The notes under the pieces were generated by a model. That model was not told where the DNA came from. It saw only the letters and a list, made by a program, of their open reading frames with translations, and searched no databases. Below, in pieces: positions 31,865 to 40,727 of a stretch of DNA of 64,000 bases (position 1 is the first letter of the stretch; each line of letters begins with the position of its first letter). The DNA is from Bacillus alkalicellulosilyticus (lineage in GTDB: Bacteria > Bacillota > Bacilli > Bacillales > Bacillaceae_F). The position numbers were made by a program, and so were the translations under genes. The stretch spans positions 326,001-390,000 of the forward strand of contig NZ_KV917381.1 in assembly GCF_002019795.1 (NCBI RefSeq), read 5' to 3'.

Positions 31865-31869
31865 ATACT

Positions 31870-32676
31870 TTGAAAAACCCTAAAGTGTCTATTATTATGG
31901 GGATATATAACTGTGAAAAGACGTTAGAAGAAAGTATCAGTTCCTTGCTAACCCAGACCTACTCGGATTGGGAGTTAATTATGTGTGATGATGGGTCTAC
32001 AGACTCCACGTTACAAGTGGCAATGTCTTTTGCGCAGCGCTACCCAAATATAATTGTGATTAAGAATGAAAGCAATAAAGGACTAGCTCATAGCTTGAAT
32101 CAATGTTTACAGTTTGCTACTGGAGAATATATTGCTAGGCAAGATGCAGACGACCGTTCTCGGCCCAAAAGAATTCAAAAAGAAGTCGATTGGCTAGACC
32201 GTCAACCACAATATGATATAGTCAGTACCGGTATGGCCTTCTTTGATGAAAAAGGATGTTGGGGAGAAATATTATCAGTCGAAGAGCCACAACCAAAAGA
32301 TTTTATTAAACAGTCTCCGTTTTGTCATGCGCCATGTATGGTGAGAAAAGAAGCTATTCTTGCCGTGAACGGATACGATGAATCGAAGAAAACCTTACAG
32401 GTTGAAGACTATCATCTCTGGTTTATGATGTATGCGCAAGGTTCAAAAGGCTACAATATACAGGAAGCTCTCTATGATGTTAGAGATGATAGAAATGCAA
32501 ATAAAAGAAGAACCTTTAGAAGAAGGCTAAACGAAGCGTATGTTAGGGCAAGTGGATATTACAAGTTGAAGTTACCAATTCCAGCCTATCTCTTTGCTTT
32601 TCGACCTTTGGTAGTAGGATTAGTTCCATTAAGGGTATATAATCAGCTTAGAAAACTACGTTACAAACATACATAA
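31870..32676 (+). CDS. Glycosyltransferase family 2 protein
   Basis: The 268-residue GT-A enzyme begins 'KNPKVSIIMGIYNCEKTLEESISSLLTQTYSDWELI', contains 'CDDGSTDST' and carries the metal-binding acidic motif in 'ARQDADDRS'. I choose TTG 31870, because the AAAAAGGGGG site ends 9 bp upstream; TTG 31861 abuts it. It follows the GT4 gene at once, which implies sequential addition of sugars to one glycan (inference). truA is 22 bp downstream and may be in the same transcript. Confidence 0.85.
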   Translation: MKNPKVSIIMGIYNCEKTLEESISSLLTQTYSDWELIMCDDGSTDSTLQVAMSFAQRYPNIIVIKNESNKGLAHSLNQCLQFATGEYIARQDADDRSRPKRIQKEVDWLDRQPQYDIVSTGMAFFDEKGCWGEILSVEEPQPKDFIKQSPFCHAPCMVRKEAILAVNGYDESKKTLQVEDYHLWFMMYAQGSKGYNIQEALYDVRDDRNANKRRTFRRRLNEAYVRASGYYKLKLPIPAYLFAFRPLVVGLVPLRVYNQLRKLRYKHT

Positions 32677-32698
32677 AAGTGGAAACAAGGAGAATTCA

Positions 32699-33436
32699 AT
32701 GAACAACTATAAGTTAGTCATACAATACGATGGTGGTCGTTATAAAGGTTGGCAGCGTCTTGGTAACGGTGAATTAACGATCCAAGGAAAAATTGAAAGT
32801 GTTTTATCTGAGTTGGAAGGAAAACCCGTCGAAATCATTGGAGCGGGTAGAACAGATGCAGGGGTTCATGCGCTTGAACAAATTGCTACTTTTAAAAGTC
32901 AGAAAGATGTAAAAGAAAGTGAGATTAAAAAGCATTTAAACCGCTATTTACCCCAAGATATAAGCATCGTCGATGTAATAAAGGTTCATGACCGTTTTCA
33001 TGCTAGGTACAACGCTGTAAATAAAACCTATGTCTACAAGATATGGAATGAAGAGTATACTCACCCTTTCATGCGTAAATATAGCATGCATGTAAAAGAG
33101 AAACTAGATGTTCAAAAGATGAAAGAGGCCGCCACTCATTTTGTCGGCGAACATGACTTTACCGCTTTTTCAAATGCAAAATCAAAGAAAAAATCAATGG
33201 TACGCACTATCCATTCGCTTGAATTGATTCACAATGATGGCTTCCTAGAGGTTAGAATACGTGGAAATGGCTTTCTGTATAATATGGTCCGAAAAATTGT
33301 AGGTACTCTGATTGAAGTAGGACAAGGTAAAGTCAATGCTGGTAGCATTCCGAAAGCTCTGCAAGCAAAAGAAAGAAGCCCAGGGTTAATGGCAGAAGCC
33401 CAGGGACTGTACTTGAAAACGATTGAATTTGAATAA
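32699..33436 (+). CDS. truA: tRNA pseudouridine(38-40) synthase TruA
   Basis: It isomerises uridines 38-40 in the tRNA anticodon arm. The 245-residue length matches TruA. The catalytic aspartate lies in 'GAGRTDAGVHALEQIA', 'NRYLPQDI' and 'FHARYNAVNKTYVYKI' follow, and the C-terminal 'RGNGFLYNMVRKIVGTLIEVGQGK' is diagnostic. AAGGAG precedes ATG 32699. It lies outside the ribosomal-protein cluster where Bacillus truA usually sits, so it may be a second copy. Confidence 0.94.
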   Translation: MNNYKLVIQYDGGRYKGWQRLGNGELTIQGKIESVLSELEGKPVEIIGAGRTDAGVHALEQIATFKSQKDVKESEIKKHLNRYLPQDISIVDVIKVHDRFHARYNAVNKTYVYKIWNEEYTHPFMRKYSMHVKEKLDVQKMKEAATHFVGEHDFTAFSNAKSKKKSMVRTIHSLELIHNDGFLEVRIRGNGFLYNMVRKIVGTLIEVGQGKVNAGSIPKALQAKERSPGLMAEAQGLYLKTIEFE

Positions 33437-33462
33437 GAAGTAATGTAAATAACAAAGAAACT

Positions 33463-33507
33463 GAGGCTGGAACAAAAGATGATACTATCTTTTGAACCGG
33501 CCTCTTT
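33463..33507 (+). terminator. Terminator after truA
   Basis: GAGGCTGGAACAAAAGAT pairs with ATCTTTTGAACCGGCCTC, followed by TTTG. Another member of the dispersed ACAAAAG hairpin family. Confidence 0.82.
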
Positions 33508-33702
33508 GTGGTGGTGAGTAAAGCCAATGTCTGTTATTTCACTTCTAAACTATTGCCCTATGAAAAAATGCTTAACAAATTACAAACGGATTCTTTACAT
33601 TTCATAAATATGTCATTTACAAATAGTTGATAAGATGTCCATGTAAAGAAAACAAAATAAAAGTTCTCTAATGGGTGGAGAAAATAATTGAGGAGTAACC
33701 CT

Positions 33703-33772
33703 GGGGAAGAAAAGCAAGTGTGTGAGATTGATAGGATCGATCTGTGGTTTGTACACTTTCTCTTCTTTTTCA
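33703..33772 (+). promoter_or_regulatory. Leader terminator-like hairpin upstream of the glpP operon
   Basis: AAGTGT (33716-33721) pairs with ACACTT (33753-33758), and the stem extends outward with mismatches and G-U pairs through GGGGAAGAAAAG against CTCTTCTTTTT. A pyrimidine-rich tail follows, 42 bp before the first start codon. GlpP is known to act by antitermination at leader terminators of glp genes in B. subtilis, so this is a candidate target. The pairing was worked out by eye. Confidence 0.45.
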
Positions 33773-33814
33773 ATGGGTTCTTCTTTTTGTGCATTTGAAT
33801 ACAGGAGGTCAAGC

Positions 33815-34615
33815 ATGAAAGACTATGATACATACATATTTGATATCGACGGGACGATAGTGAGGGAACAAACGGAGATACCAGGGTCGATTAACACGTT
33901 AAGAACACTGAGAGACAAAGGAAAGCAACTTTTGTTTGCAACAAATACACCTTTATTTACAAAGGCTAGATTAGTAGAAAAGTTGAGGAACATTGGGTTT
34001 GCAGTGGAAGTTGAAGAAATCGTGACTCCAATAGATGCGTTAGAGTTTTATTTTAAAGAAAAAAACATTACACCAAAGCTATTACCAATTGTTGATGTAG
34101 AAGTTTGTGGAGAATTACAAAAAAGAGGCTATCAATTGGTAGCTAGTACTCGTGACGAGTGCACCCATGTTTTGCTAGGTATGAACAAAAATATAACGTA
34201 CCAAAGCTATTGTGATGCTTTGTATCAATTGGACAACGGGTCAGAACTATTATTGCTTAACAAAGATTTATATTGTCCCACCGAGGATGGGCGTGTGCCA
34301 GATAGTGGGGCATTAAGTGCCGTTCTTACAAGCTGTACTACAAAAGAGCCTGAACATGTCGGCAAACCAACTAAATGGATGCAACAAGCGATAATTAGTA
34401 GGGTTACATCTACCATCGCTACTTCTATATTTATCGGAGATTCACTCACAACAGATATTGAAGTAGGTAAAGCTTTGGGGATGGATACCTGCTTAGTCGA
34501 AACGGGAGTCGCTTCCTACCAAAATAGAGTCAATTATGAGTCTACCTATGTCATGCAATCCGTTGCAAATATTCTACTAACACAAGAAAAGGGAAAGGGA
34601 GAGTGCTGTGTTTAA
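33815..34615 (+). CDS. HAD-IIA family phosphatase
   Basis: The 266-residue protein has HAD motif I 'YIFDIDGTIV' near the N-terminus, motif II 'LFATNTP', the lysine of motif III in 'GKPTKWM' and motif IV 'FIGDSLTTDIEVGKALGMDT'. The C2-type cap places it in the NagD/AraL group, whose members dephosphorylate nucleotides, sugar phosphates or glycerol phosphate. It overlaps glpP by 8 bp, so a glycerol-phosphate-type substrate is a reasonable inference. I choose ATG 33815 after CAGGAGG; the longer frame from 33722 runs through the leader hairpin. Confidence 0.85.
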   Translation: MKDYDTYIFDIDGTIVREQTEIPGSINTLRTLRDKGKQLLFATNTPLFTKARLVEKLRNIGFAVEVEEIVTPIDALEFYFKEKNITPKLLPIVDVEVCGELQKRGYQLVASTRDECTHVLLGMNKNITYQSYCDALYQLDNGSELLLLNKDLYCPTEDGRVPDSGALSAVLTSCTTKEPEHVGKPTKWMQQAIISRVTSTIATSIFIGDSLTTDIEVGKALGMDTCLVETGVASYQNRVNYESTYVMQSVANILLTQEKGKGECCV

Positions 34616-35156
34616 GAAAAATGAAATCATTGTCAGTGTACATGATGAAGAATCACTCGAAGCAGTGTTACAAGAGGAAAAGATAAAAACGATTTTTTTA
34701 TTAAATGACAACATTATTGACCTAACTGAAACGATGAGAAAAATACGCCATTACGAGAAGAGAGTATTTCTTCATGTAGATACAGTACAAGGTCTATCGA
34801 CAGATTTAAAAGGCATTCATTATGTGGCAGAAGTGCTACAACCAGATGGAATATTGAGCACGAGAGGTCAAGTTATTTCAAGTGCAAAACGGTTTGACTT
34901 ACTTACCATCCAGCGTTTGTTTTTTATAGATTCTAATGCCTTAGGCACTGGGATTAAAAGTATAAAAAAGAGTAATCCTCATGCTGTTGAAGCAATGCCC
35001 GGCTTAATGCCAAAGGTGATACGAACGTTAGCGGACTCAATCGAACAGCCAGTCGTCGCTGGTGGATTAATTCAACAATTAGGGGAGGTGGATGCCGCAC
35101 TTCAAGCAGGAGCTGTTGCCGTTTCATTAAGTCGTAAATCATTTATCAATTTATAA
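34608..35156 (+). CDS. glpP: Glycerol-3-phosphate-responsive antiterminator GlpP
   Basis: GlpP binds glycerol 3-phosphate and leader mRNA to allow read-through into glp genes. The 182-residue TIM-barrel-like protein shows 'VFLHVDTVQGLSTDLKGIHYVAE', 'GILSTRGQVISSAKR', 'PHAVEAMPGLMPKVI' and 'PVVAGGLIQ', all diagnostic. It starts with GTG 34608, overlapping the HAD gene. In B. subtilis glpP heads the glpFK region. Here it sits in an operon with an ABC importer, so it probably controls this operon through the hairpin at 33703-33772. Confidence 0.92.
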   Translation: MFKKNEIIVSVHDEESLEAVLQEEKIKTIFLLNDNIIDLTETMRKIRHYEKRVFLHVDTVQGLSTDLKGIHYVAEVLQPDGILSTRGQVISSAKRFDLLTIQRLFFIDSNALGTGIKSIKKSNPHAVEAMPGLMPKVIRTLADSIEQPVVAGGLIQQLGEVDAALQAGAVAVSLSRKSFINL

Positions 35157-35176
35157 AAAATAGGAGTGAAAGAGAA

Positions 35177-36535
35177 ATGAAAAAGGGTTTAGTTTTCGTA
35201 ATGTTTTTTATAGTAGGTGTGATATTAGCAGTTGGATGTTCATCTGAGGATAGTGCGCAAACCAATACGCCAGATCAACAAACAAAAAGCACAGAAGTCG
35301 AAGTTGAAGCGACAGAAGAAATGGTAGAAATTGATTGGTATTATCCAATTGCTGTTGGTGGTCCACTGACAGAAGTGATTCAAAAGATGGCGGATGACTT
35401 TATGGCAGAACATCCAATGATTAAAATTAACCCGGTGTACACTGGAAGTTACGATGAGACGATGACGAAGGTTCAAACGGCGGTACAAGGAAACAATGCA
35501 CCTGAATTAGCTGTTCTTCTTTCTACTGAATTATACACATTAAAAGATATGGACGCGATTGTATCTTTTGAGGACTTTATAGCTGAAGATGGTGGTGAAT
35601 CGTACATTAATGATTTCTTCCCTGCCTTTTTAGAAAATGCTCAAACAGGTGGAGAAACATGGAGTATTCCTTTCCAACGAAGTACGATTGTCCTTTACTA
35701 CAACAAAGAAATGTTTGAAGAAGCGGGATTAGACCCAGAGCAACCACCAACGAATTGGGATGAGCTTGTTAGTTATGCTGAAAAGTTAACGAAGCGTGAT
35801 GAAAATGGACAAGTGACACAATGGGGTGTTGAAATCCCGACATCTGGATTCCCTTACTGGTTGTTCCAAGGGTTTGCGCTACAAAATGGTAAAAATTTAA
35901 TGAATGGCGATGGAACCGAAGTTTATTTTAATACGCCAGAAAACGTGGAAGCCCTTCAACTATGGTTAGATTTAGCAAACAAACACGAGGTCATGCCTAA
36001 AGATGTCATTGACTGGGCAACAGTGCCTTCAAACTTTATCGAAGGAAAGACAGCGATGATTTACCATACAACAGGAAATTTAACGAATGTACGTACCAAC
36101 TCTGATTTTGATTTTGGAGTGGCGTTTATGCCTGGAAACAAACAATATGGAAGCCCAACTGGTGGAGGGAACTTTTATATTTTTAAAGACGTTCCAGAAG
36201 AAAAACAACAGGCTGCTTGGAAATTTGTAAACTGGGTGACTCAGCCGGAACGTGCTGCACAGTGGAGTATTGATACAGGATATGTCGCGACGTCTGTTTC
36301 TGCCTATGAAACACAATTAATGAAAGAGTATGTAACTGATTTTCCACAAGCAGCTGTAGCGAGAGACCAATTACAACATGCTCAAGCAGAATTATCAACT
36401 CACCAAAATGGACGTGTTTATAAAGCAATTAATGATAATTTGCAAGCTGCCATCGTAGGCACACTGACTGCGGAAGAAGCCCTTGAAAAAGCACAACAAG
36501 AAGCAGACAAAATTTTAGAACCTTTTAATAAGTAA
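35177..36535 (+). CDS. ABC transporter substrate-binding lipoprotein (UgpB-like)
   Basis: The 452-residue lipoprotein has a lipobox ending at C21 ('ILAVGC') and a negatively charged, disordered linker to about residue 48. A family-1 solute-binding domain follows, with 'QTAVQGNNAPELAVL', 'WSIPFQRSTIVLYYNKEMF' and 'TGGGNFYIFK'. This layout resembles UgpB, which binds sn-glycerol-3-phosphate or glycerophosphodiesters. The glpP neighbour supports that ligand, though other sugars are possible. It follows glpP by 20 bp, with AGGAGTG before ATG 35177. Confidence 0.85.
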   Translation: MKKGLVFVMFFIVGVILAVGCSSEDSAQTNTPDQQTKSTEVEVEATEEMVEIDWYYPIAVGGPLTEVIQKMADDFMAEHPMIKINPVYTGSYDETMTKVQTAVQGNNAPELAVLLSTELYTLKDMDAIVSFEDFIAEDGGESYINDFFPAFLENAQTGGETWSIPFQRSTIVLYYNKEMFEEAGLDPEQPPTNWDELVSYAEKLTKRDENGQVTQWGVEIPTSGFPYWLFQGFALQNGKNLMNGDGTEVYFNTPENVEALQLWLDLANKHEVMPKDVIDWATVPSNFIEGKTAMIYHTTGNLTNVRTNSDFDFGVAFMPGNKQYGSPTGGGNFYIFKDVPEEKQQAAWKFVNWVTQPERAAQWSIDTGYVATSVSAYETQLMKEYVTDFPQAAVARDQLQHAQAELSTHQNGRVYKAINDNLQAAIVGTLTAEEALEKAQQEADKILEPFNK

Positions 36536-36558
36536 TTGAAAAGTAAGGAGATATCAAT

Positions 36559-37452
36559 GTGATTTCTTTTTGGAGAAGAAAGCAAGTGAAAACGAATGTA
36601 TACGCCTGGCTTCTTCTCCTTCCTTCCTTCGTCTTTTTGGTCTTATTTACGTTTTGGCCAATTGCAAAGACATTCCATTTGAGTTTATTCCAATCAGATT
36701 TAGCAACGGTTGAACCGTTCTTTATTGGCTTGGATAACTTTAGGATTCTAGCAAGTGATGAAGTGTTTTGGAAGGTGATGAAAAACAATATGATATATGC
36801 AATTGGAACGGTTCCAACAAGTATGGCGATCGGGCTAGGGATGGCACTGTTAGTGAACCGTGCATTAAAAGGTGTAGGTTGGATTCGTACCTTTTTCTTT
36901 TATCCTACAGTCATACCGATGATAGCAATAGCGAATATTTGGTTATTTATGTATACTCCCCAATACGGAATGATAAATCAGGTCCTTTCTTGGTTTGGGA
37001 TTGCTGATATCAATTGGTTAGGCAACCCTTCAACAGTAATGATTGCTATGATAATCATGGTTATCTGGAAGGAAGCAGGTTTTTTTATGGTCTTTTACCT
37101 GGCTGGTTTACAAAACATTTCAAGAGAGCTTTATGACGCGGCTGCAATCGATGGGGGAGGACCGTGGAACGTTTTTTCAAAAATTACTTTTCCACTTCTT
37201 ATGCCAACGACTCTATTTGTTTTTATTATTGCAGTAACCAATTCATTTAAACTTGTAGACCACCTTGTAATTATGACGCAAGGTGGACCAGATAATGCAA
37301 GTAACTTATTACTCTTTTATATTTATCAAACTGCTTTTTCCTTTTGGGATCAAGGACTAGCTTCTGCTTTAACGGTAGTCATGCTTGTAATTATGGTCGC
37401 TATTGCAGCATGGCAATTTTTAAAGGTAGATAATAAGATTCACTATAGTTAA
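36559..37452 (+). CDS. ABC transporter permease, UgpA-like
   Basis: The 297-residue inner-membrane permease has about six helices, and the ABC-binding EAA loop appears as 'ELYDAAAIDGGGPWNVFSKITFPLLMP'. It pairs with the next permease in the carbohydrate uptake type 1 family. It starts with GTG 36559, 8 bp after AAGGAG; the ATG at 36557 is immediately followed by a stop codon and cannot be the start. It lies 23 bp after the binding protein. Confidence 0.9.
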   Translation: MISFWRRKQVKTNVYAWLLLLPSFVFLVLFTFWPIAKTFHLSLFQSDLATVEPFFIGLDNFRILASDEVFWKVMKNNMIYAIGTVPTSMAIGLGMALLVNRALKGVGWIRTFFFYPTVIPMIAIANIWLFMYTPQYGMINQVLSWFGIADINWLGNPSTVMIAMIIMVIWKEAGFFMVFYLAGLQNISRELYDAAAIDGGGPWNVFSKITFPLLMPTTLFVFIIAVTNSFKLVDHLVIMTQGGPDNASNLLLFYIYQTAFSFWDQGLASALTVVMLVIMVAIAAWQFLKVDNKIHYS

Positions 37453-37471
37453 GAACTGAGAGGGGTACCGA

Positions 37472-38272
37472 TTGAAACGATTAGTTGATTTGTCTACATA
37501 TATATTAGCCTTTTTTTGGGTAGTTCCTTTGCTATGGCTTGTGCTCACAGCCTTCCAACCTAGAGAGTTAGCAATTTCGTTAACTCCAACATTTAGCTTT
37601 ACCTTGGAAAATATGAGCAAGGCTTGGAATGCAGCCCCATTTGCTCAATACTACCTTACTACATTTATTATTGTGTTTGGTATTTTAGCCGTACAGCTTG
37701 TGACCGGTACATTGGCGGCATATGCTTTTGCTAGGTTACACTTTTTTGGCAGGGAATTTATTTTTATTTTGTTTTTAGTTCAAATTATGATTCCAGCCGA
37801 TGTTCTTATTTTTCCAAACTATAATGTTTTGCGTGATTTAGCTTTACTAGATTCAAAGCTTGGGATTATGATTCCATATTTTGCAACAGCTTTTGGGATA
37901 TTTCTATTACGGCAAACGTTCAAAAGCATTCCATTTGAATTGGAAGAAGCAGCAAAAATGGATGGTTGTAACCTCTTGCAAATCATATGGCATGTGTATG
38001 TGCCATTAGCAAAACCAACCTTTGTTGCCTTTGGACTTGTATCGGTTAGCCACCATTGGAGTAACTTCCTATGGCCGTTAATCGTAACCAATTCAGTTGA
38101 GAACCGTCCACTTACGGTTGGGTTATCAATCTTTGCAAAATCGTTTGAAACAGGAGCACAGTGGGCTGAAGTGTCGGCTGCTACTTTTATGGTTATTTTC
38201 CCATTAATTTTGGCTTTCTTTATTTTTCAACGTCAATTTATTAGTAGCTTTATGCAGTCAGGAATTAAATAG
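37472..38272 (+). CDS. ABC transporter permease, UgpE-like
   Basis: The 266-residue permease has about six helices and an EAA loop 'ELEEAAKMDGCNLLQIIWHVYVPLAKPT'. The C-terminus 'FFIFQRQFISSFMQSGIK' is typical of this family. It starts with TTG 37472 after GAGGGG. Together with the UgpA-like subunit it forms the channel. No ATP-binding subunit lies in this operon, so a shared ATPase such as MsmX probably energises it (inference from known Bacillus CUT1 systems). Confidence 0.9.
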   Translation: MKRLVDLSTYILAFFWVVPLLWLVLTAFQPRELAISLTPTFSFTLENMSKAWNAAPFAQYYLTTFIIVFGILAVQLVTGTLAAYAFARLHFFGREFIFILFLVQIMIPADVLIFPNYNVLRDLALLDSKLGIMIPYFATAFGIFLLRQTFKSIPFELEEAAKMDGCNLLQIIWHVYVPLAKPTFVAFGLVSVSHHWSNFLWPLIVTNSVENRPLTVGLSIFAKSFETGAQWAEVSAATFMVIFPLILAFFIFQRQFISSFMQSGIK

Positions 38273-38284
38273 GAGGGAACGAGA

Positions 38285-39079
38285 ATGTCTCAGTACGGTA
38301 TATCGACTTTTGCTGTTTTTCATTTGCCTTTAGAAGAAGGAGTCAAGGAAATAGTTGAAAGAGGTTGGAAACATCTCGAGTTTATGTGTGAAGGTCCTGG
38401 AGAAGAATTGTTAGAATGGTCTCCCTCCAAATTAATTGAGATTCGTGATTACTTACAGTATCACGGGGCGACAACGTCTATCCATGCTCCTATTACGAGA
38501 ATAAATCTAGCGAGTAGTGATGTGGCGGTAAGAGAAGAAAGTATAGCTCTGTTACGCCAGTGCTTTCAAATCGCAGATGTATTCGAAAGTCAGTATGTAC
38601 TTTCTCATCTAGGCGTAGGAGAAGATAGAAAGGAAAGTTTAAGACATTGTGTGGAATCTATTCAAACGATAATAAAAGAAAAATACACTTCTGATTTTTA
38701 TATTGAGAATGTTCCACCCGTTGAAAGATTACTTGGTGGAGACGTTTCCGATTTAATCTTTGTGTTAGAGCTTGTCCGACATGAAAAGCTAGGTGTTGTG
38801 TTTGATACGGGTCATGCGAACATGAAGCAAAAGCTGTCACCAATTGAACAATTCCAATTGATTGGAGAGCATACGAAGGTGGTTCATGTTAGCAATAACT
38901 ATGAATTAGAAGATGAACATTTACCAGCAGGAGAAGGGTGTTTTCCTTGGAGACCATGGAATGAACTTGCCAAAATTAAAGGAATTGACCCATTATATAT
39001 TATGGAAAATAAAACGATAAACGACGCTGAAAAGTCAAAAAGGTGGTTAGCTGACCTTGAGGTATCACGTTTATCATGA
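38285..39079 (+). CDS. Sugar phosphate isomerase/epimerase-like TIM-barrel protein
   Basis: The 264-residue protein belongs to the xylose-isomerase-like AP-endonuclease 2 superfamily. Candidate metal ligands are the histidine in 'SIHAPI', the histidine in 'YVLSHLGVG', the glutamate in 'FYIENVPP' and the D-x-x-H in 'VVFDTGHANM'. It closes the glpP operon, 12 bp after the permease, with AGGAGGG before ATG 38285. A glycerophosphodiesterase would be expected here in a Ugp-like system; this unrelated fold takes its place. The reaction is unknown. Confidence 0.78.
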   Translation: MSQYGISTFAVFHLPLEEGVKEIVERGWKHLEFMCEGPGEELLEWSPSKLIEIRDYLQYHGATTSIHAPITRINLASSDVAVREESIALLRQCFQIADVFESQYVLSHLGVGEDRKESLRHCVESIQTIIKEKYTSDFYIENVPPVERLLGGDVSDLIFVLELVRHEKLGVVFDTGHANMKQKLSPIEQFQLIGEHTKVVHVSNNYELEDEHLPAGEGCFPWRPWNELAKIKGIDPLYIMENKTINDAEKSKRWLADLEVSRLS

Positions 39080-39171
39080 GAGCGTAGCTTCCTAACTTTT
39101 GGTAGGGAGCTTTGTTTTTTTTGTCACATTCAAAAAGAAAAGGGAGTGATTTTTTCATATAGTAATGTTTT

Positions 39172-39200
39172 TTGACAGGGATTGACATAATGGGTAAAAT
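39172..39200 (+). promoter_or_regulatory. Sigma-A promoter upstream of the KamA-family gene
   Basis: TTGACA (39172-39177), a 17-bp spacer, then TAAAAT (39195-39200). The expected start near 39207 leaves a leader of about 195 nt before ATG 39403. Confidence 0.75.
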
Positions 39201-39402
39201 TAAAGAATAGGAGTTTCCTAGTTTCTTTATTCCCCCCCTTAGTAAGAAGCCTTTCCAAAAAATCTGTTCTACTACGCCTAATATCCTATACACATCTTTA
39301 GAGGGTATGTCTTCAACAGGATTTGAAACTCAAAAACATCACAAGAAAAAACATCATGAATCTTCACCGATTCCAAAAAAACAACATTCGGAGGTGGAAG
39401 TC

Positions 39403-40548
39403 ATGGCTCAACCTAAGTACATTATGAACATCGATAAGATTGAGCACATTTCAGAACAAGAAAGAGAAAAGTTAAAACAGATTACAGAAAAGTTTGTGTT
39501 CCGAATCAATGACTATTATTTAAGTTTAATTGATTGGAAGAACCCTAATGACCCTATCAAAAAGCTAATTATACCAAATGAAGGTGAACTTCAGGAATAC
39601 GGTCGCTGGGATGCCTCAGATGAGGATACAAACTATGCAGTACCTGGGTGCCAGCATAAATATGGGACAACCGCCCTTTTAATTGTATCTGAAGTATGCG
39701 GAGCTTATTGCCGTTATTGCTTTAGGAAACGCTTATTTCGAAATGATGTAAAAGAAGCAATGTCAGATGTAGCACCTGGATTAGAGTATATTAGGAATCA
39801 TCCAGAGATTAATAATGTTTTATTAACTGGCGGAGACCCACTAATTTTAGCAACGAACAAACTACGATATATCATTGAAAGCCTACGAGAGATTGAACAT
39901 GTCAAAATCATTCGAATTGGCTCCAAGATGCCTGTATTTAACCCTATGAGAATTTATGAAGATGAAGGCTTGTTGAATCTGATTCGAGAATATTCTACAT
40001 CAGAAAAGCGAATCTATGTGATGGCGCATATAAGTCATCCACAGGAAATGACGGATAAAACGTTTAAAGGGTTACAAGCTCTGCACGATGCAGGGGCGAT
40101 AATCATGAACCAAACTCCAATATTAAAAGGAGTCAACGATGATCCTGAAGTCCTAAGCCTATTATTAGATAAGTTGTCATGGGCAGGAGTAAGACCATAT
40201 TATTTCTTTATTAACCGACCTGTAGCAGGAAATCGAGAGTTTGTGCTAACGCTTGAAGAAGCCTATGATATCTTTGAAAAAGCAAAAGCAAGAACATCCG
40301 GATTAGGAAAACAAGTTCGGCTCTCAATGAGCCATACATCGGGTAAAATTGAAATTCTAGCCATTGAAAATGGAAAAGCCTACTTAAAATATCACCAATC
40401 CAGAGACAATGAGTATGGAAAATTTATGGTGCTCGATTGTCCGAAGGAAGCTACCTGGTTCGATGAGTTACCAGGCAATGAAATGTATTGGAATAAACCA
40501 ACGAAGAAAACAGATGAAGTCGTTTCGGTAAATGAAATGCTAGTTTAA
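39403..40548 (+). CDS. KamA-family radical SAM 2,3-aminomutase, substrate uncertain
   Basis: The 381-residue protein is a radical SAM/PLP aminomutase relative. The [4Fe-4S] ligands are C99, C103 and C106 in 'CGAYCRYC', followed by 'FRKRLF', 'LLTGGDPLI' and 'RIGSKMPVFNPMRI'. By eye alignment with lysine 2,3-aminomutase, the two aspartates that anchor the lysine side chain (clostridial D293, D330) correspond to about R272 and S310, and K315 may bind PLP. Lysine is therefore unlikely, and an acidic substrate such as glutamate is possible. I choose ATG 39403 with GGAGGTGG upstream; the frame is open from 39307 but begins with a His/Lys-rich stretch. Confidence 0.85.
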   Translation: MAQPKYIMNIDKIEHISEQEREKLKQITEKFVFRINDYYLSLIDWKNPNDPIKKLIIPNEGELQEYGRWDASDEDTNYAVPGCQHKYGTTALLIVSEVCGAYCRYCFRKRLFRNDVKEAMSDVAPGLEYIRNHPEINNVLLTGGDPLILATNKLRYIIESLREIEHVKIIRIGSKMPVFNPMRIYEDEGLLNLIREYSTSEKRIYVMAHISHPQEMTDKTFKGLQALHDAGAIIMNQTPILKGVNDDPEVLSLLLDKLSWAGVRPYYFFINRPVAGNREFVLTLEEAYDIFEKAKARTSGLGKQVRLSMSHTSGKIEILAIENGKAYLKYHQSRDNEYGKFMVLDCPKEATWFDELPGNEMYWNKPTKKTDEVVSVNEMLV

Positions 40549-40552
40549 CAAA

Positions 40553-40592
40553 TAGGGATAAGGGGGTCGTTAATCTCCCATATCCCTGTTTT
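40553..40592 (+). terminator. Terminator after the KamA-family gene
   Basis: AGGGATA and TATCCCT close the stem, with GGG/CCC inside, followed by GTTTTAT. Confidence 0.75.
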
Positions 40593-40727
40593 ATCTTGAG
40601 ATTTTTCGTTTGGAAAATGTAAAAAGATAAGAGTATTCTTAGTACTTCCCATCAAAAAAAAGATAGTATACTGGTTTGGAACACGACTAGATTAGTATAT
40701 AATGTAATATATAGGGAGGTTTGGAAG

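Noticed and set aside
33722-33814. N-terminal extension of the HAD phosphatase from ATG 33722
   Set aside because: It crosses the leader hairpin and lacks a ribosome-binding site, while ATG 33815 has CAGGAGG at good spacing and begins next to HAD motif I.
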